A stretch of 64,000 bases of DNA, taken from contig NW_003546584.1 of the NCBI RefSeq assembly GCF_000090795.2, positions 1,485 to 65,484 of the forward strand, written 5' to 3'. The stretch comes from Amphimedon queenslandica (taxonomy: Eukaryota > Porifera > Demospongiae > Haplosclerida > Niphatidae). Position numbers and translations under genes: made by a program. Shown here one piece after another: positions 1 to 10,288 of this stretch; position 1 is the first letter of the stretch; each line of letters starts with the position of its first letter. The notes under the pieces were generated by a model. The model saw only the letters and a list, made by a program, of their open reading frames with translations, had not been told where the DNA came from and did not search any database.

Positions 1-480
1 TAATAATAAACTTTAATTAATAAAAAAATAATTTATTCATAAAAATAATACAAAAATTTCAAACCCTACTTTGCAGAAAATGATAACAGGCAGACTACAA
101 CATAAATAGAATTTTAATGTAAATTAATTATCGTCATAAACATAAATAAGACTTCAGCTAGTATTAATTGAATAAATTACTGTCATCACAATAAAAAAAT
201 CTAAATAATGGATAATTATTTGGCTATTCCATTCTTTGAATTTTGTGATTCAGAACAATATCAAAAATTAAAAATATTAATGTATATACTTGTTAGGAAT
301 TTTAATTGGACTCGCCACGCTTGTGTAGGCTGGAACTAAGCAGTTTGGTCATCATTCTTTCATTAAAATTTTTCATTCTAAAGGAAACAATAGTCCTTCA
401 TTTTCTGCAAAGTAGGGTTTGAAATTTTTGTATTATTTTTATGAATAAATTATTTTTTTATTAATTAAAGTTTATTATTA
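1..480. repeat. Inverted-repeat (MITE-like) element with perfect 83-bp arms
   Basis: Bases 1-83 and 398-480 are exact reverse complements of each other, with a 314-bp unrelated, non-coding spacer. The inner arm ends carry the sequence TCATTTTCTGC and its complement. A perfect match over 83 bp implies a recent insertion or recent gene conversion. The left arm touches the window edge, so the arms may be longer and the target duplication cannot be read. No transposase is encoded inside. It is most likely a non-autonomous DNA transposon. Confidence 0.85.
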
Positions 481-1845
481 TTAATTGAACAATTAATTAT
501 TATTATGGTTGCACTCAACCCCCTTGTTTCTTTTATTTTTTGACAACCCTACTTTTTCTTATTTAATAGAAATTTTTTTTATTTACTTGTATCAACTGTT
601 TATCCTTCAATCTATCTATGTTGAAGTTGAGATCTTGGACTGTTATTTGTCACATTCTGACACTATGTTTCTTATTGCTATAATACTCAGTTCTAAAGCG
701 GGAAAGTAGAAAGTAGTGCTATTAGGATGCATACATACATATTCTGCCTTCAAAAGTATAGCATAAAGGCTCAAGCAATGTATAAAAGGTATGGCTGCCT
801 ATCTTAGCATTTGCTGCACGATTAAGCTGTCCTTTTCATGTCATTGTATATGTATGAAGTTAAGATAGTCTTAAACTTAACCTATAATTGTATTAGCCTT
901 TCCTGTGAGTGTTGCATATTGTTCAAATTCTGTTTCCCACTTCTTGATAGTAGCTGCAGCGGCCATTTCATTTTATCCACATACGCGACAACCGCACGTG
1001 GGTGTTAGTAATGGCATCTAGCACTCATCAAGTGTACATGTGCTTTGATTTTACTTCTATCTTTCTATAAGTGCGCTCTTGTTATATCATATATCAAAAT
1101 ACCAGGGTTTTAGAGATGACCATAATGGAGAAAAACAACAATCTATAGCATTTAAAATAAGAAAGTTATTACAATATGCAGATTTAAAAGTCATTGTGAA
1201 CCTAGTAGAGTATAATCACTTATAAAACCTCCTTTATTGTCACACATGCACAATACAATATGTTTACGTAGTGTGGTTCATTATTATTAAGTAACTCCAT
1301 TCATAGAGTAAGTAGAAGAATGTAAAACATTAAAAGGGCGAGTGTAAACAAGGTAAATGATCTACATGTCTGGGCTAGCAAACCAATTGCACATGTCTAA
1401 ATTTAGTAGATATTGTTGCAGTCATCTTGCTTAAATTAAAGTTTTCTTGCTTATAATTAGAAGCAGTCTCTGAACAAATTATATTTGAAGATTGTATATC
1501 TGCTTTGTTAACCAAGGCTTCATAGGCATATCTAGCCATCTCCTGCCACTAGGGCACTTAATTAATTAATCATATAAATAATTAAATATTCATAAATCTG
1601 ATTCATTAATCATACCTTTAACTATTGATTGGGGCAATTTGGGCAAAAGCATTTTAAATTTAAGACCTATAACAGCCCTGGTGCTTGAATTAACACTTGT
1701 ATCATGTAGGTGTGTGCTAAATTATTGTCGTTAACAGTGTTAGCTATTGTGGTTAACAGTCCTCCCACTGTTACAATACTGTGTATAATACAATAACTAA
1801 TGAATATAATTATGGCTGAAAATTTCTACCTGGGTGGCAAATTTC
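481..1845. other. No gene recognised
   Basis: AT-rich sequence without a convincing coding segment, long repeat or RNA gene. Short open stretches here have no recognisable motif or splice context. Confidence 0.5.
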
Positions 1846-1876
1846 TACCCGGGCAAAGCCCGTGCTTGCCTGGGTA
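1846..1876. repeat. GC-rich 11-bp-arm hairpin
   Basis: TACCCGGGCAA and TTGCCTGGGTA form a stem with one mismatched pair around a 9-base loop. A related run, CTGGGTGGCAAATTTC, lies just upstream. GC-rich palindromes of this type often mark element ends, but no partner end was found nearby. Confidence 0.4.
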
Positions 1877-2226
1877 TAAATACACCTGTGCAATGCTTGC
1901 TGCTAGAGAAGAAATATCACCTATAATAAATCTCATCATGCATGCAGCTACAGTACATGCAGTTTTCTCACTTGCATTCAACTAACCAGAGTCCTTTATA
2001 TCGAGGAAAAAGATTGTACATCTGCTTTCCCGACCGTTTTTTCTAGAGATGTTTTTAGACAGCAATTTCATCTTATCTTGCTGACCATTTGTTGCAAAAA
2101 TGGCTGAGTTGCTGATAGCCACCATGTTATTTATTGTGACGACACCCTCAATTAATGAAAATTAGTCTATTTAACTTTAATAATAGTTAGACAACTACAT
2201 TCACAGAGACGTTTTCTCATCTTAGT

Positions 2227-2830
2227 GGGGCGAGCTCAAGCTCGCCCCAATTATTCCAATAACGAGACGAATGTAGAACATTTAACTGGGGAGAGTCTGA
2301 TATACATTTGCTTATCTCAAAGAAATTTTATGATTTCTTATGATGCTATGAAAAGTAAATCATCAGTAGCTTATTATGTGAGTAGAATAATGATAATAGT
2401 GTTGCAAGACTCGTGCATGATTCGCGGTATAGCATTATCACAATAGAGACTATAATCACAAGGCTAATAGTGAGTGGGTCACTGCATGTAGATCTAAAGT
2501 GGTAAACTATCATTGAACAAAGACAAGGGACCACAAGAAATATTTTGTCTTTGCTTTCTTAAATTTCTTGCTACTGGAGAAGTGTCTGCATGGACAAGAG
2601 ATTAGTCTTTTTCTACTGCAAGTCAGCTCAAGACTTGCTCCTGTTTCCCACAACCAGATCATTGAAAAGGTGATAATTAAGGTACCGCATTAGACTATTT
2701 ACATTAAATAGATAGTAACACGCACATACATACTAGCATGAGCAGAATAGGTGTGACTGGAGACACAAGTACGGACAAACATACGTATGGTAGACCTCTC
2801 GCCTGAGTGGGGCTCGCACTGGCTCACCCC
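2227..2830. repeat. Possible small element with palindromic GC-rich ends
   Basis: The left end is a perfect palindrome of two 10-bp arms (GGGGCGAGCT / AGCTCGCCCC, 2227-2248). A similar 22-bp block (GGGGCTCGC...GCTCACCCC, 2809-2830) lies 560 bp downstream. Paired GC-rich palindromes in AT-rich DNA suggest terminal structures of a non-autonomous element. No target duplication could be fixed, so the boundaries are tentative. Confidence 0.35.
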
Positions 2831-3201
2831 TATAATTCGTTAACTGCATAGAATACTCAAATAGTGATAACTTGATAAGTGCTACTCATTTCAACCCTAA
2901 GCGCAACTGAAACTATAGGTACTGGTGAAGTTGGAAAACTGTCAAGAGGCACAGAAGTAGCTCCAGAGAAAAAATTTTAAAGTAGAGACAGTAAAGAATA
3001 AGGTCACCTAGGCTTCTATATCATCACGATATTTATAATTTATTATTTTTCAAGATAATTTACTATTTTGCAGTATTGCTATTTTTCATGTACATTTGGT
3101 AACAATTATACTCATTTACCATATTCCTATTATCAGAGAACCCAGAGGCGACCCATTGTCTATGTCGAACGGTACCAGTCATTAGCATGTTCACCTCTCA
3201 C

Positions 3202-5321
3202 GGTCCATATTGCATCAGGAAGACAGCAACCTTATTACGTTCAGTCGTGTCATCTTTATACATGGTCCAGGATATATACCTAACAGTTACAGAAAGAATA
3301 AACAAATACAGTAATTACTGTATATGCATGATACATGCAGTACCAACTGTCACTCATTCATTTGACGTCCTAGAGTAGTTTATTTTCGATCACTAAATGC
3401 CCGTGTACGTACGAACTGGGGAGGGAGGGAGAGTGAAAGAAGTAATGACAATAGTGCATGTTGTTACCTGTAAGTTACATCGCTGCTACCATTAGAATTA
3501 ATGGCTACAAGAGCAATATCAGTTTCACACTAAAAGAAAGACATTAAATCACTATCACCAATCTTATGACTCAAAATTAAAGAAACTATTTTTCAAAATG
3601 TAACAAAGATTGGGAGCCATTGGCATGTCAATTTTAAAAAATTAAATTCCCCATTTTTATAATTGCTTCTGACCCATATGTATATGTACATGTGTACTTC
3701 TAAATTTCAGCTGGTACATGGTCTCCCTTACATGTACCTCTTGAGATTACATGCCGTGTTATCCTTCGGAAGAGTAGCCCGAATCTATAAACTTCAGACG
3801 CTTGACAAGGGTTTTCATGCAACAAATATAATCAAATAAATGTGTGCACTGAGTACTAGTCCAAGAAACTCAAGCTTCTTCCAAGAGGCATTATTTCAAT
3901 TTAGAAATTAACATTTGACACCTTCACTGGACTGTGACAGACTAGACAGGCATAGTACATGTACCGTAAAGTGAAAAATTTTCGTGGCTTTTGCATTTTA
4001 AAAAAATTTTTAAATATAAAATCCTTAAAAATCAATTAATACGGTTTAAGGAGGCCAAAAAGTAGAGAACCATGAAAAGTAAAGGCACGAAATTAATTTT
4101 TAAAGGGATCCACAAAATTTTTGGACCAGGAAACTTTCTTGCTATACATTATTATTGGTTGTGTAATTAATCTCTGACAAACTTGCTATTTATTATTGTA
4201 AATGTAAAATCTGACCTACTTCAATTAAGAAAATTATACATCGTTTTTATAATACCCACCTCCATTTCTTTTCTATGAGCTCCATTTGAACTATTCCTAA
4301 TGCTCTTAATTCTAATGGCAGGATGACTGCCACTGCGACTGTGATGACTGAGAGGAGAAAATGTTAAGAGAAGGAGAAAGGGGAAGTTTCTGTTGAGACA
4401 TTTACAGGCACAATAGCATACATAACAAAAGCTGAATCGCTGATAATAGTGCAAATTTCAGCAATGCCATGATTAAAATGATTGGCAGTTTGTATGTTGC
4501 AGCCTCATGTCATGGAGCATACTAGAATACTAGATGGACAATAATAGGCATACATGTAACTGTACTGCTTGTACAGCTCAAATAACTAGGGTACACACTA
4601 ATCACTCATTTCCTTACGTTATTATCTCAATATACTCTGCTTCTTTTCCAGAACCGCAAAATCTTTGCATTATAAAAATTAAAATAACAAGATCAGAATA
4701 CTTTTACACATGATGAGTAGAATACCCACGTCTATTGCCCATCCAAAGATAGAGGTATTACCACAGGGTACATCACACTATAGCGCAAACAAGACTGGTA
4801 TATATAACAATATAACAATATATTACAAAATGGGGGAATAAGTTATTGTGAACTACTTCATAGCTCAGTTACAAAAAATTAGGCAGAACTAATGTCCTGA
4901 TAGCTCCCTTGCCACTTTTCTTGAAGCCTTTGCTCTTGCTAAAGGCACGGCATAAAGAGACACTGTGTTTCTCATCATTCTTTCCTTCACTGATGGCCAT
5001 TGAATAGAGCTTGAGTGACGTAGCCGGAGCACTGTATGACGTCAACAAATCATTTGAGCTATCAGCTGACCTACCAATGCTATTGATTTTGTTTAAATTG
5101 TTTGTAATGTTTGTTTTAAAAATTTAAATTAACTTTAAATGAAAAGAAACTGAAAATATTTTGAATCAATTATTATTATAATCTAGTACAACAATGATGA
5201 ATGTGTGTTCTGCAATCCAATCATTTGTCCCCAGTCAGAAGCCTCTGTTGGCACCATAAATAAACTTTTGTAATTGTGTACATTCCTTCTCATATAACTG
5301 GCATCAAGAGTCGGTATAGAA
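3202..5321 (-). CDS. Unrecognised spliced gene, six internal exons
   Basis: Six minus-strand exons with AG acceptors and GT donors join in one open frame: 5321-5190, 5079-4873, 4662-4618, 4347-4260, 3529-3468 and 3279-3202. Lengths are 132, 207, 45, 88, 62 and 78 bases, and every junction agrees in phase (2,2,2,0,2). Together they give about 204 codons without a stop. The peptide is Ser/Lys-rich in the second exon (SKSKGFKKSGKG) and contains segments such as KEAEYIEII, SHPAIRIKSI, CETDIALVAINS and YISWTMYKDD. I see no signal peptide, membrane segment or known domain. Neither the start nor the end was found: a 3' continuation at 2963 would stop after five codons, and upstream exons may lie beyond the transposon nest at 5.6-12.4 kb. 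The 5190-5321 exon is the weakest because its acceptor has a poor pyrimidine tract. I infer a genuine host gene, function unknown. Confidence 0.6.
3958..4125. repeat. Possible degenerate small element inside an intron
   Basis: TACCGTAAAG at the left followed by a TTTTCGTGG run resembles the ends of the small element at 19794-19984. On the right, CACGAAATT and ACAAAATTTTTGG look like diverged complements. It sits in the 730-base intron of the gene at 3202-5321. Weak evidence only. Confidence 0.25.
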
Positions 5322-5584
5322 CTTTTAATTGTGAGAAATGACATATATATGGACGTGCATGATTGTACTTTTATAAAAATCATTTTATTACTATTAATGA
5401 TATTATTATTAAAAAAACCAAGCACAAACAAAACCACAGGCCTACGACCAAGAATAAAACAGAATGCAAATAAACATTATTATTATTTTCATTATAAAAA
5501 AACAAAAAAAAACAAAAACAAAAAAAACCACAAGGAAGACACAGCACAGACAGTTATATCAAACCATCAACACCAGGAGGAAAG

Positions 5585-5853
5585 GGAAGTTGCTTAGTCA
5601 CCCACATAGCAGCATTACCCCTCCATACTGACACTGACAGGCGTTGGAACAGGTGGTGACAGGTGTCACAAGGATTATGACCTAACTACTGACCAAGTAA
5701 CTGACCGATGGAACGAATGATGGTGACTGCAGAGGAACTCCAACCACCATGAGCCTTAACAGGAATGGACAGAAGTTAACGCCCTCATGATGGCATGCAG
5801 AGGCATGGAGAGCATGCCAACGGGCTTCAGCAACACTTAGGGCAGAATTGTTC
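5585..5853 (-). pseudogene. C-terminal remnant of the RT gene at 10289-12405
   Basis: Read on the minus strand with one frame change, this stretch gives segments such as VAEARWHALHASA, GVNFCPIPVKAHGGWSS and HLFQRLSVSVWRGNAAM. They match my memory of the last ~100 residues of the invertebrate RT family whose N-terminal two thirds lie at 12405-10289. The two parts have the same orientation and flank the DIRS element at 5854-10288, so they were probably one locus. The conserved stretch expected between them is missing and was not found inside the DIRS element. Decayed; not expected to be functional. Confidence 0.6.
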
Positions 5854-6205
5854 GAATGGCTAAGGCCACGAAGTGGCTGCAAGCTATTCTAGATTATATG
5901 AAGAAGGTGAAGTCTCACATCAACTGTGTTTGGCCAGTTTTCTTAAAGTACAGCTAATTTGTAGTTAAATAATTAATTTTAATAACTTTTGGTCCGCCCA
6001 TCCGCCCACTTGCCTCACTATATAAGCCCCTGCTTCAGCCATCTTTCTTGGCCTTTGATTAGCTCCTCCTCTTCCATTGGGAGGGTAGTGTGGACAGTTG
6101 ATGTGATCGACTTCACCTTCATATAATCTAGAGTAGCTTGCAGCCACTTCGTGGCCTTAGCCTTTCTGACAATTATATTTCAGATGGCTCAGTCTCACAC
6201 ATCAA
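5854..6205. repeat. DIRS 3' inverted terminal repeat plus internal complementary region
   Basis: 5911-6060 is the inverted copy of 10115-10269 (shared blocks include CAACTGTGTTTGGCC and CTATATAAGCCCCTGC). 6107-6163 is the inverted copy of the outer left end 5856-5910 (shared block CACGAAGTGGCTGCAAGCT). 6164-6205 is the inverted copy of the outer right end 10247-10288. This internal segment, matching both extremities, corresponds to the DIRS circle-junction template in established models of DIRS replication. Confidence 0.75.
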
Positions 6206-7304
6206 CTGTGTGGTTTGTAGCTTCACCCAAGCTCTTCTGGTTTATTACAGTTCTTCCATAGGTTGTACAATCTACTTCCTTAAGGTAAAATTTTTGGAAA
6301 ACTGACTTCAAACTCCAGTTTGCTGCTTTTAGGATATCATCCAAAGTAACCCCACTCCTAGCTGCTGCTGATGCTGATGCCCCACAGGTTAAGTGAGCTG
6401 CAAAGATTTTTGAATTAATACCAGCCTGGTGTAAGACTGTTCTTAACCACCTAGCAACAGTGCTAGATGTTACTGCACAATGGGGCTTTATAAAAGAAAT
6501 AAACAATTTAGACTCACTCCCACGAATATGTTTGGTTTTTTCCACATATACCAAAAGGGTCCTTACTGGGCACAAAATGGGGTTTTAGGGGAAGGAAGGG
6601 AGAAAAAACTTTCTATTGGTTTACCCTACCTCGATTGTTTTGCTAATGTAGATGGTAAGAAAGAGACACCATTCTCCTTTAAAGTCATTCTAGAAATATC
6701 AAGCTGTGATAGGTCTGCTGATCTGGATGGTCTGGTAATAGCTAAAAGAAAAACCATCTTCAGTGTCAATGTCTTCAGAGGGAGTTTCTCTGACTTCCCT
6801 GATGTCTAAAAATAATTTAGTACTATCTGCACATCCCAGGTGCTAAAGTATCTGGGAAGTGGATGTCTTAGGTTAAATATCCCTTTGACTAGTCTCGTTA
6901 TAATGGGATGTTGTCCAATTAGTACTCATTAGCCTTCTCATGTACTGATGATATGGCTGACCTGTATGCATTGATTGATTTATACTTAAGTCATACTGAT
7001 ATCCCTCCTGGTACAAGGAGGCCAGAAAATTTGCCACCTCACTTACAGGTCTTGAAAAAGGATCTGAGCCCCTATGAGAACACCAGCAATTCCATTGCCC
7101 AAACAGTGAGTCATATGATTTGCTAGTTTTTGATCTCCAAGACTGAAGTACGAGATCCGAAGCCTGTTCTGAAAGTCCTTGACCTTTGAGGCCAGTTGGG
7201 GTATCATGGGTATCGACTCTGTTTCGATGGTCTGTTTTGGTAAAGGACGTGGTCATTCTACCAACAATGAGAGGAGAAAGGGGTACCAAGGTTGTGTTAT
7301 CCAT
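6195..7304 (-). pseudogene. DIRS tyrosine recombinase, inactivated
   Basis: The upstream part (7304-6900) contains LVLQSWRSKTSKSYDSLFGQW followed by a DPFSRPVSEVANFL segment, the core-binding N-terminal region typical of DIRS recombinases. The catalytic part (6575-6195) contains LFISFIKPH, STVARWLRTVL, then AAHLTCGASASAAA, ILKAANWS and FQKFYLKEVD. Family members carry an HxxR box at the third motif; here it reads HLTC, so the catalytic arginine is a cysteine (CGT to TGT, a typical CpG decay change). The putative nucleophile tyrosine in KFYLK is kept. A frame break separates the two parts. Role when intact: integration of circular element DNA. Confidence 0.8.
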
Positions 7305-7487
7305 ACAGGGGCCACTAGTATAATATCTGCCATCTGAACCTGCACTTTAGCTACCACTCTTGGAATTAAATTCCACGGTGGGTTTGCAAACCCTTTCAGA
7401 GCTGTCCAGTCCAAGAGAAACGCATCGGTTCACTCTGCATAAAAATCTGGCCGCCAGCTGAAGTAGCGGTGTCACTGATTGGTTCGT

Positions 7488-8192
7488 TTAGATGGGAATA
7501 GGTCCACTTCCAGTGGCCCATAATGTTTGTTGATCTGGAGCAAGGATGCTCTGTCTAGACTCCAATCTGACCTGTCCCTTATGGTTCTCCACTCTTTGTC
7601 TGCCACCAGATTCATCGCTCCTGGTAGATGTTGGGCTTAAATGTGAATGTTTTTCTCCAGGCACCACATCAAAATGTCTTTGGTTAGGGCTATCAATTTT
7701 TTGGACACCGTCCCACCTTGACTGTTGATATAGGCAACTGCTGTTGTGTTGTCTATCTTCAGTAAAACGGATATTCCTACTTTGTTTTTGAGGAAGGTCT
7801 TCAGAGCTAGAGTTGCCGCAAACAATTTCAGGCAGTTTATATGCCACTGTTTCTCCTGATGAGACCACAGTCACCTGTGCTGGTACCTTGATATGAGGCT
7901 CCCCAACCCAGCATTGAGGCGTCCGATTCTATAGTCAGGTCTGGCTCTGTCGATACCACCGCCCTGCCATTCCATGTTATCATCTGTGTGTCCCATCAGA
8001 TCAACTCCTAGCTGCTGTCAGGAGAGAGGTTAAGATTTGTCTCGTAGTTCTGGTCCCACTCCGCATGGCCAAAGTTAGGTCCATTTGCAAACTCCTGTAG
8101 AAAAGAGGAGCTGGAGGAATGACTTGGTTCGTGGCATTCATCTTGCCTACTAACTGCGAAGGAGTGCGGCAAGATATCTTCTCCGCCACCAA
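7488..8192 (-). pseudogene. DIRS RNase H domain, frameshifted
   Basis: The minus-strand frame at 7825-7637 gives ATLALKTFLKN, then LLKIDNTTAVAYINSQGGT and MWCLEKNIHI. This is the DIRS-style RNase H core, with the metal-binding aspartate in the DNTTAV motif. A neighbouring frame carries the continuation just before the recombinase. The domain follows the reverse transcriptase directly and would remove RNA from the RNA/DNA hybrid. At least two frame changes are needed to read it through. Confidence 0.75.
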
Positions 8193-8198
8193 TAACTG

Positions 8199-9237
8199 TC
8201 AAGACTCCACCCGAATCTTTTTTATCTTCTGGGCTAGGAGACTCAGCTCCATTTTGGTTGAATCCACCATAAACCCTAAGAATTCTATGTGCTGGGATCG
8301 TTCTAGGATTGTCTTCTCCCAGTTTATTGAGAAGCCCAGGCATTCTAGGGTATATATAAGACCCTGAGCCTGGTCTGCTACCTTCTCCCTGGTCTCCGCC
8401 ATGACTAGAATGTCATCAACGTATACCACTAACCGTATCCGCAGCTCCCGTCCGAGAGCTGATATCGGCTATAGGGTTTTGGTAAGGACAAATGGGGCTG
8501 AGGCCAGGCCAAATGGGAGACAGTTGAATTGGTACGTTTTGTTTTCTAACTAAAAGCAAAGGTATTTTCTGTGCTCTGTGCTTATCGGTATCAAGAAATA
8601 AGCATCTTTCAAATCTATTTCAAAAACCAATCCCTTTTTTGAGTAGGCTTTTGAGGGTGTGAATTCCCTCCATCTTGAAGTGGGGAGCATTCACGAAAGA
8701 GTTTAACCTCTTTAGGTTTATCACAGGTCTCTGACCGCCATCTTTCTTTTGCACTAGAAAGAGGGTGGAGAAGAAACCGTTCCCCGGCTCCGGGGTTGTT
8801 TGCAATTCTGAAATTGCTCCCTTTGAGATTATCTCTGTGATCTCCTCGGATACCAGCTCTTGTTGGTGCTGATTTAATTGGCTTGGATTGGGTACTTTTA
8901 GTTGACAGGGTTCTGTGTCATTTACCCTGATACTGTAATTAGGACCCGCCAGTCCTTCGTTAATTTTTGCCAATTTATGATGAAGTGTGCCAGCCGACCG
9001 GCTGGATTTGCTTGCTTTTGCATGGGGGTAATGCCCATGGCTGCAATCACATTGCTTGTCAAAATGACATTTTGAAGTGATTTTTTTTACAGAAAAAACA
9101 ATTGTTTGTGTCCTTTGAGTTTGTGTCTCTTGCATTACTGTCGGAGGGGTCTCTCTATTGACTGAGTCTTGTGACTGAAATGAGGTGCTCCACCCCATCC
9201 CCTGGCCTGGCGCCTTCCTGAGGAGTGGCCTCTTCAA
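8199..9237 (-). pseudogene. DIRS reverse transcriptase, frameshifted
   Basis: The N-terminal part (9237-8620) contains ISKGAISELQ, GFFSTLFLVQKKDGGQRPVI and NLKRLNSFV, the fingers/palm start of the domain. The stretch 8620-8430 is readable in other frames (KDAYFLIPIST, PFGLASAP). The catalytic YVDD box is intact at about 8424 (VYVDDILVMAE), followed by LGFSINWEKT and IEFLGFMVDS. Order and motifs are those of DIRS reverse transcriptases. Frame changes near 8620 and 8430 break the gene. A gag-like region lies upstream and RNase H follows without a spacer. Confidence 0.85.
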
Positions 9238-9324
9238 AAAACAGGGTTTGGCTTAAAATTCCTATGCCAGGTCTGGTTTCTTACTGGGAATGAGGCAACC
9301 CGAAGGCTTTTAACCTGGTCCAAA

Positions 9325-10104
9325 TCATCTTTTGCTCTCTTTAAAGTCAGGACCAAATAAGTTAGGGGCAACCTCCAGAAAATCCCCATCATCCTTCACT
9401 AATAGTAGAAGGCTCTTATTGATTAAGCACACCATCTTCTCCCTTCTAAGCCTACAAATGTGAGCTGAGGCATTCCCAATGAGTTCAGCAGCTGTTGAGA
9501 CTGCCATGCACACCTCAATAGACAGCCGGTTGGACTCGTCCTCCAGGTGGGATAACCTCTCTATCAGAGATGAAACAGGTGCCAGCTAGTCAAAAACAAA
9601 CGTCTGTAGCTTTGCTAGTTCTCTATTTGCTGTTTTAGCTAATTGGGAGGCAAGGGGTTTGATCACTTGGTCAACCCTGGGAGTCCTAGTAGCTTCCACC
9701 CTGGGTAGCTCGTAGGCACCTTGGGTTCTCTTGCGAAGATCATTAGACATACTGCCATTACATACGGTCTTTCAGAACCCGTAGCTCTGCTCCGAGACCT
9801 CCATCAATTGGCTGCTCTCTGGGTCATCCTCATCTGAAAGGTACTCCGAAATCCTGTCATATGGTGAACGTGGAGTTCGACCAGTCAAGCTGATAGGGCT
9901 CCTACTCCTTGAGCGTCTAGAGCGATCTACCGCCGCATCTCTCTGCGCTCTATCAAGTTCCAAGGCTTTATTTTTGTCCTTTAGGTTCGACACATCTGTG
10001 GTGAGTGTATCCACTCTATCGGAGATGTTGTCCAGCTTGTCTAAAACATCTTTTAAAGACATAACGATGGCTGTCTTCTTAGACTCTTCTCTATGACTTG
10101 TCAC
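9325..10104 (-). pseudogene. DIRS gag-like protein, frameshifted
   Basis: The frame starting at 10104 begins MTSHREESKKTAI, has a coiled-coil segment (LKDVLDKLDNISDRVDTL), an Arg/Ser-rich stretch (DRSRRSRSRSP) and an acidic tail. After a frame break, 9513-9325 gives AELIGNASAHICRLRREKMV and FLEVAPNLFGPDFKESK, motifs found in DIRS ORF1 proteins just ahead of the reverse transcriptase. ORF1 is thought to form the particle. The start at 10104 lies just inside the right terminal repeat, as expected for the first gene. Confidence 0.7.
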
Positions 10105-10114
10105 GTGACTTGAG

Positions 10115-10288
10115 CTAAGAAAAAGGCCAAGAAAGATGGCCGAAGCAGGGGCTTATATAGTGAGGCAAGTGGGCGGATGGGCAGACCAAAAGTGATTAAA
10201 ATTAATTATTTAACTACAAATTAGCTGTAAGTTAAGAAAACTGGCCAAACACAGTTGATGCATGAGACTCAGCGTTCTAAAATATAAG
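10115..10288. repeat. DIRS 5' inverted terminal repeat
   Basis: Inverted copy of the left terminal repeat at 5911-6060. It extends to about 10288, where its outermost 40 bases pair with the internal complementary region at 6164-6205. It carries the TATATAG-like run upstream of the gag start and may hold the promoter (inference). Confidence 0.7.

Larger units (their letters stand above)
5854..10288 (-). mobile_element. DIRS-type tyrosine-recombinase retrotransposon, nearly full length
   Basis: The element reads on the minus strand in the order gag-like, reverse transcriptase, RNase H, tyrosine recombinase. This gene set defines DIRS elements, which integrate with a recombinase rather than a DDE integrase and leave no target duplication. 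Inverted terminal repeats lie at 5911-6060 and 10115-10269, and an internal complementary region at 6107-6205 pairs with both outer ends. Every coding domain carries frameshifts or stops and the recombinase has lost a catalytic arginine, so this copy is inactive. It lies between two pieces of an older RT gene. No LTRs and no flanking duplication are visible, as expected for DIRS. Confidence 0.85.

Noticed and set aside
5331-5597. Plus-strand 88-codon frame, Lys/Asn-rich
   Set aside because: Made of A-rich low-complexity DNA and overlapping RT remains on the other strand; no domain.
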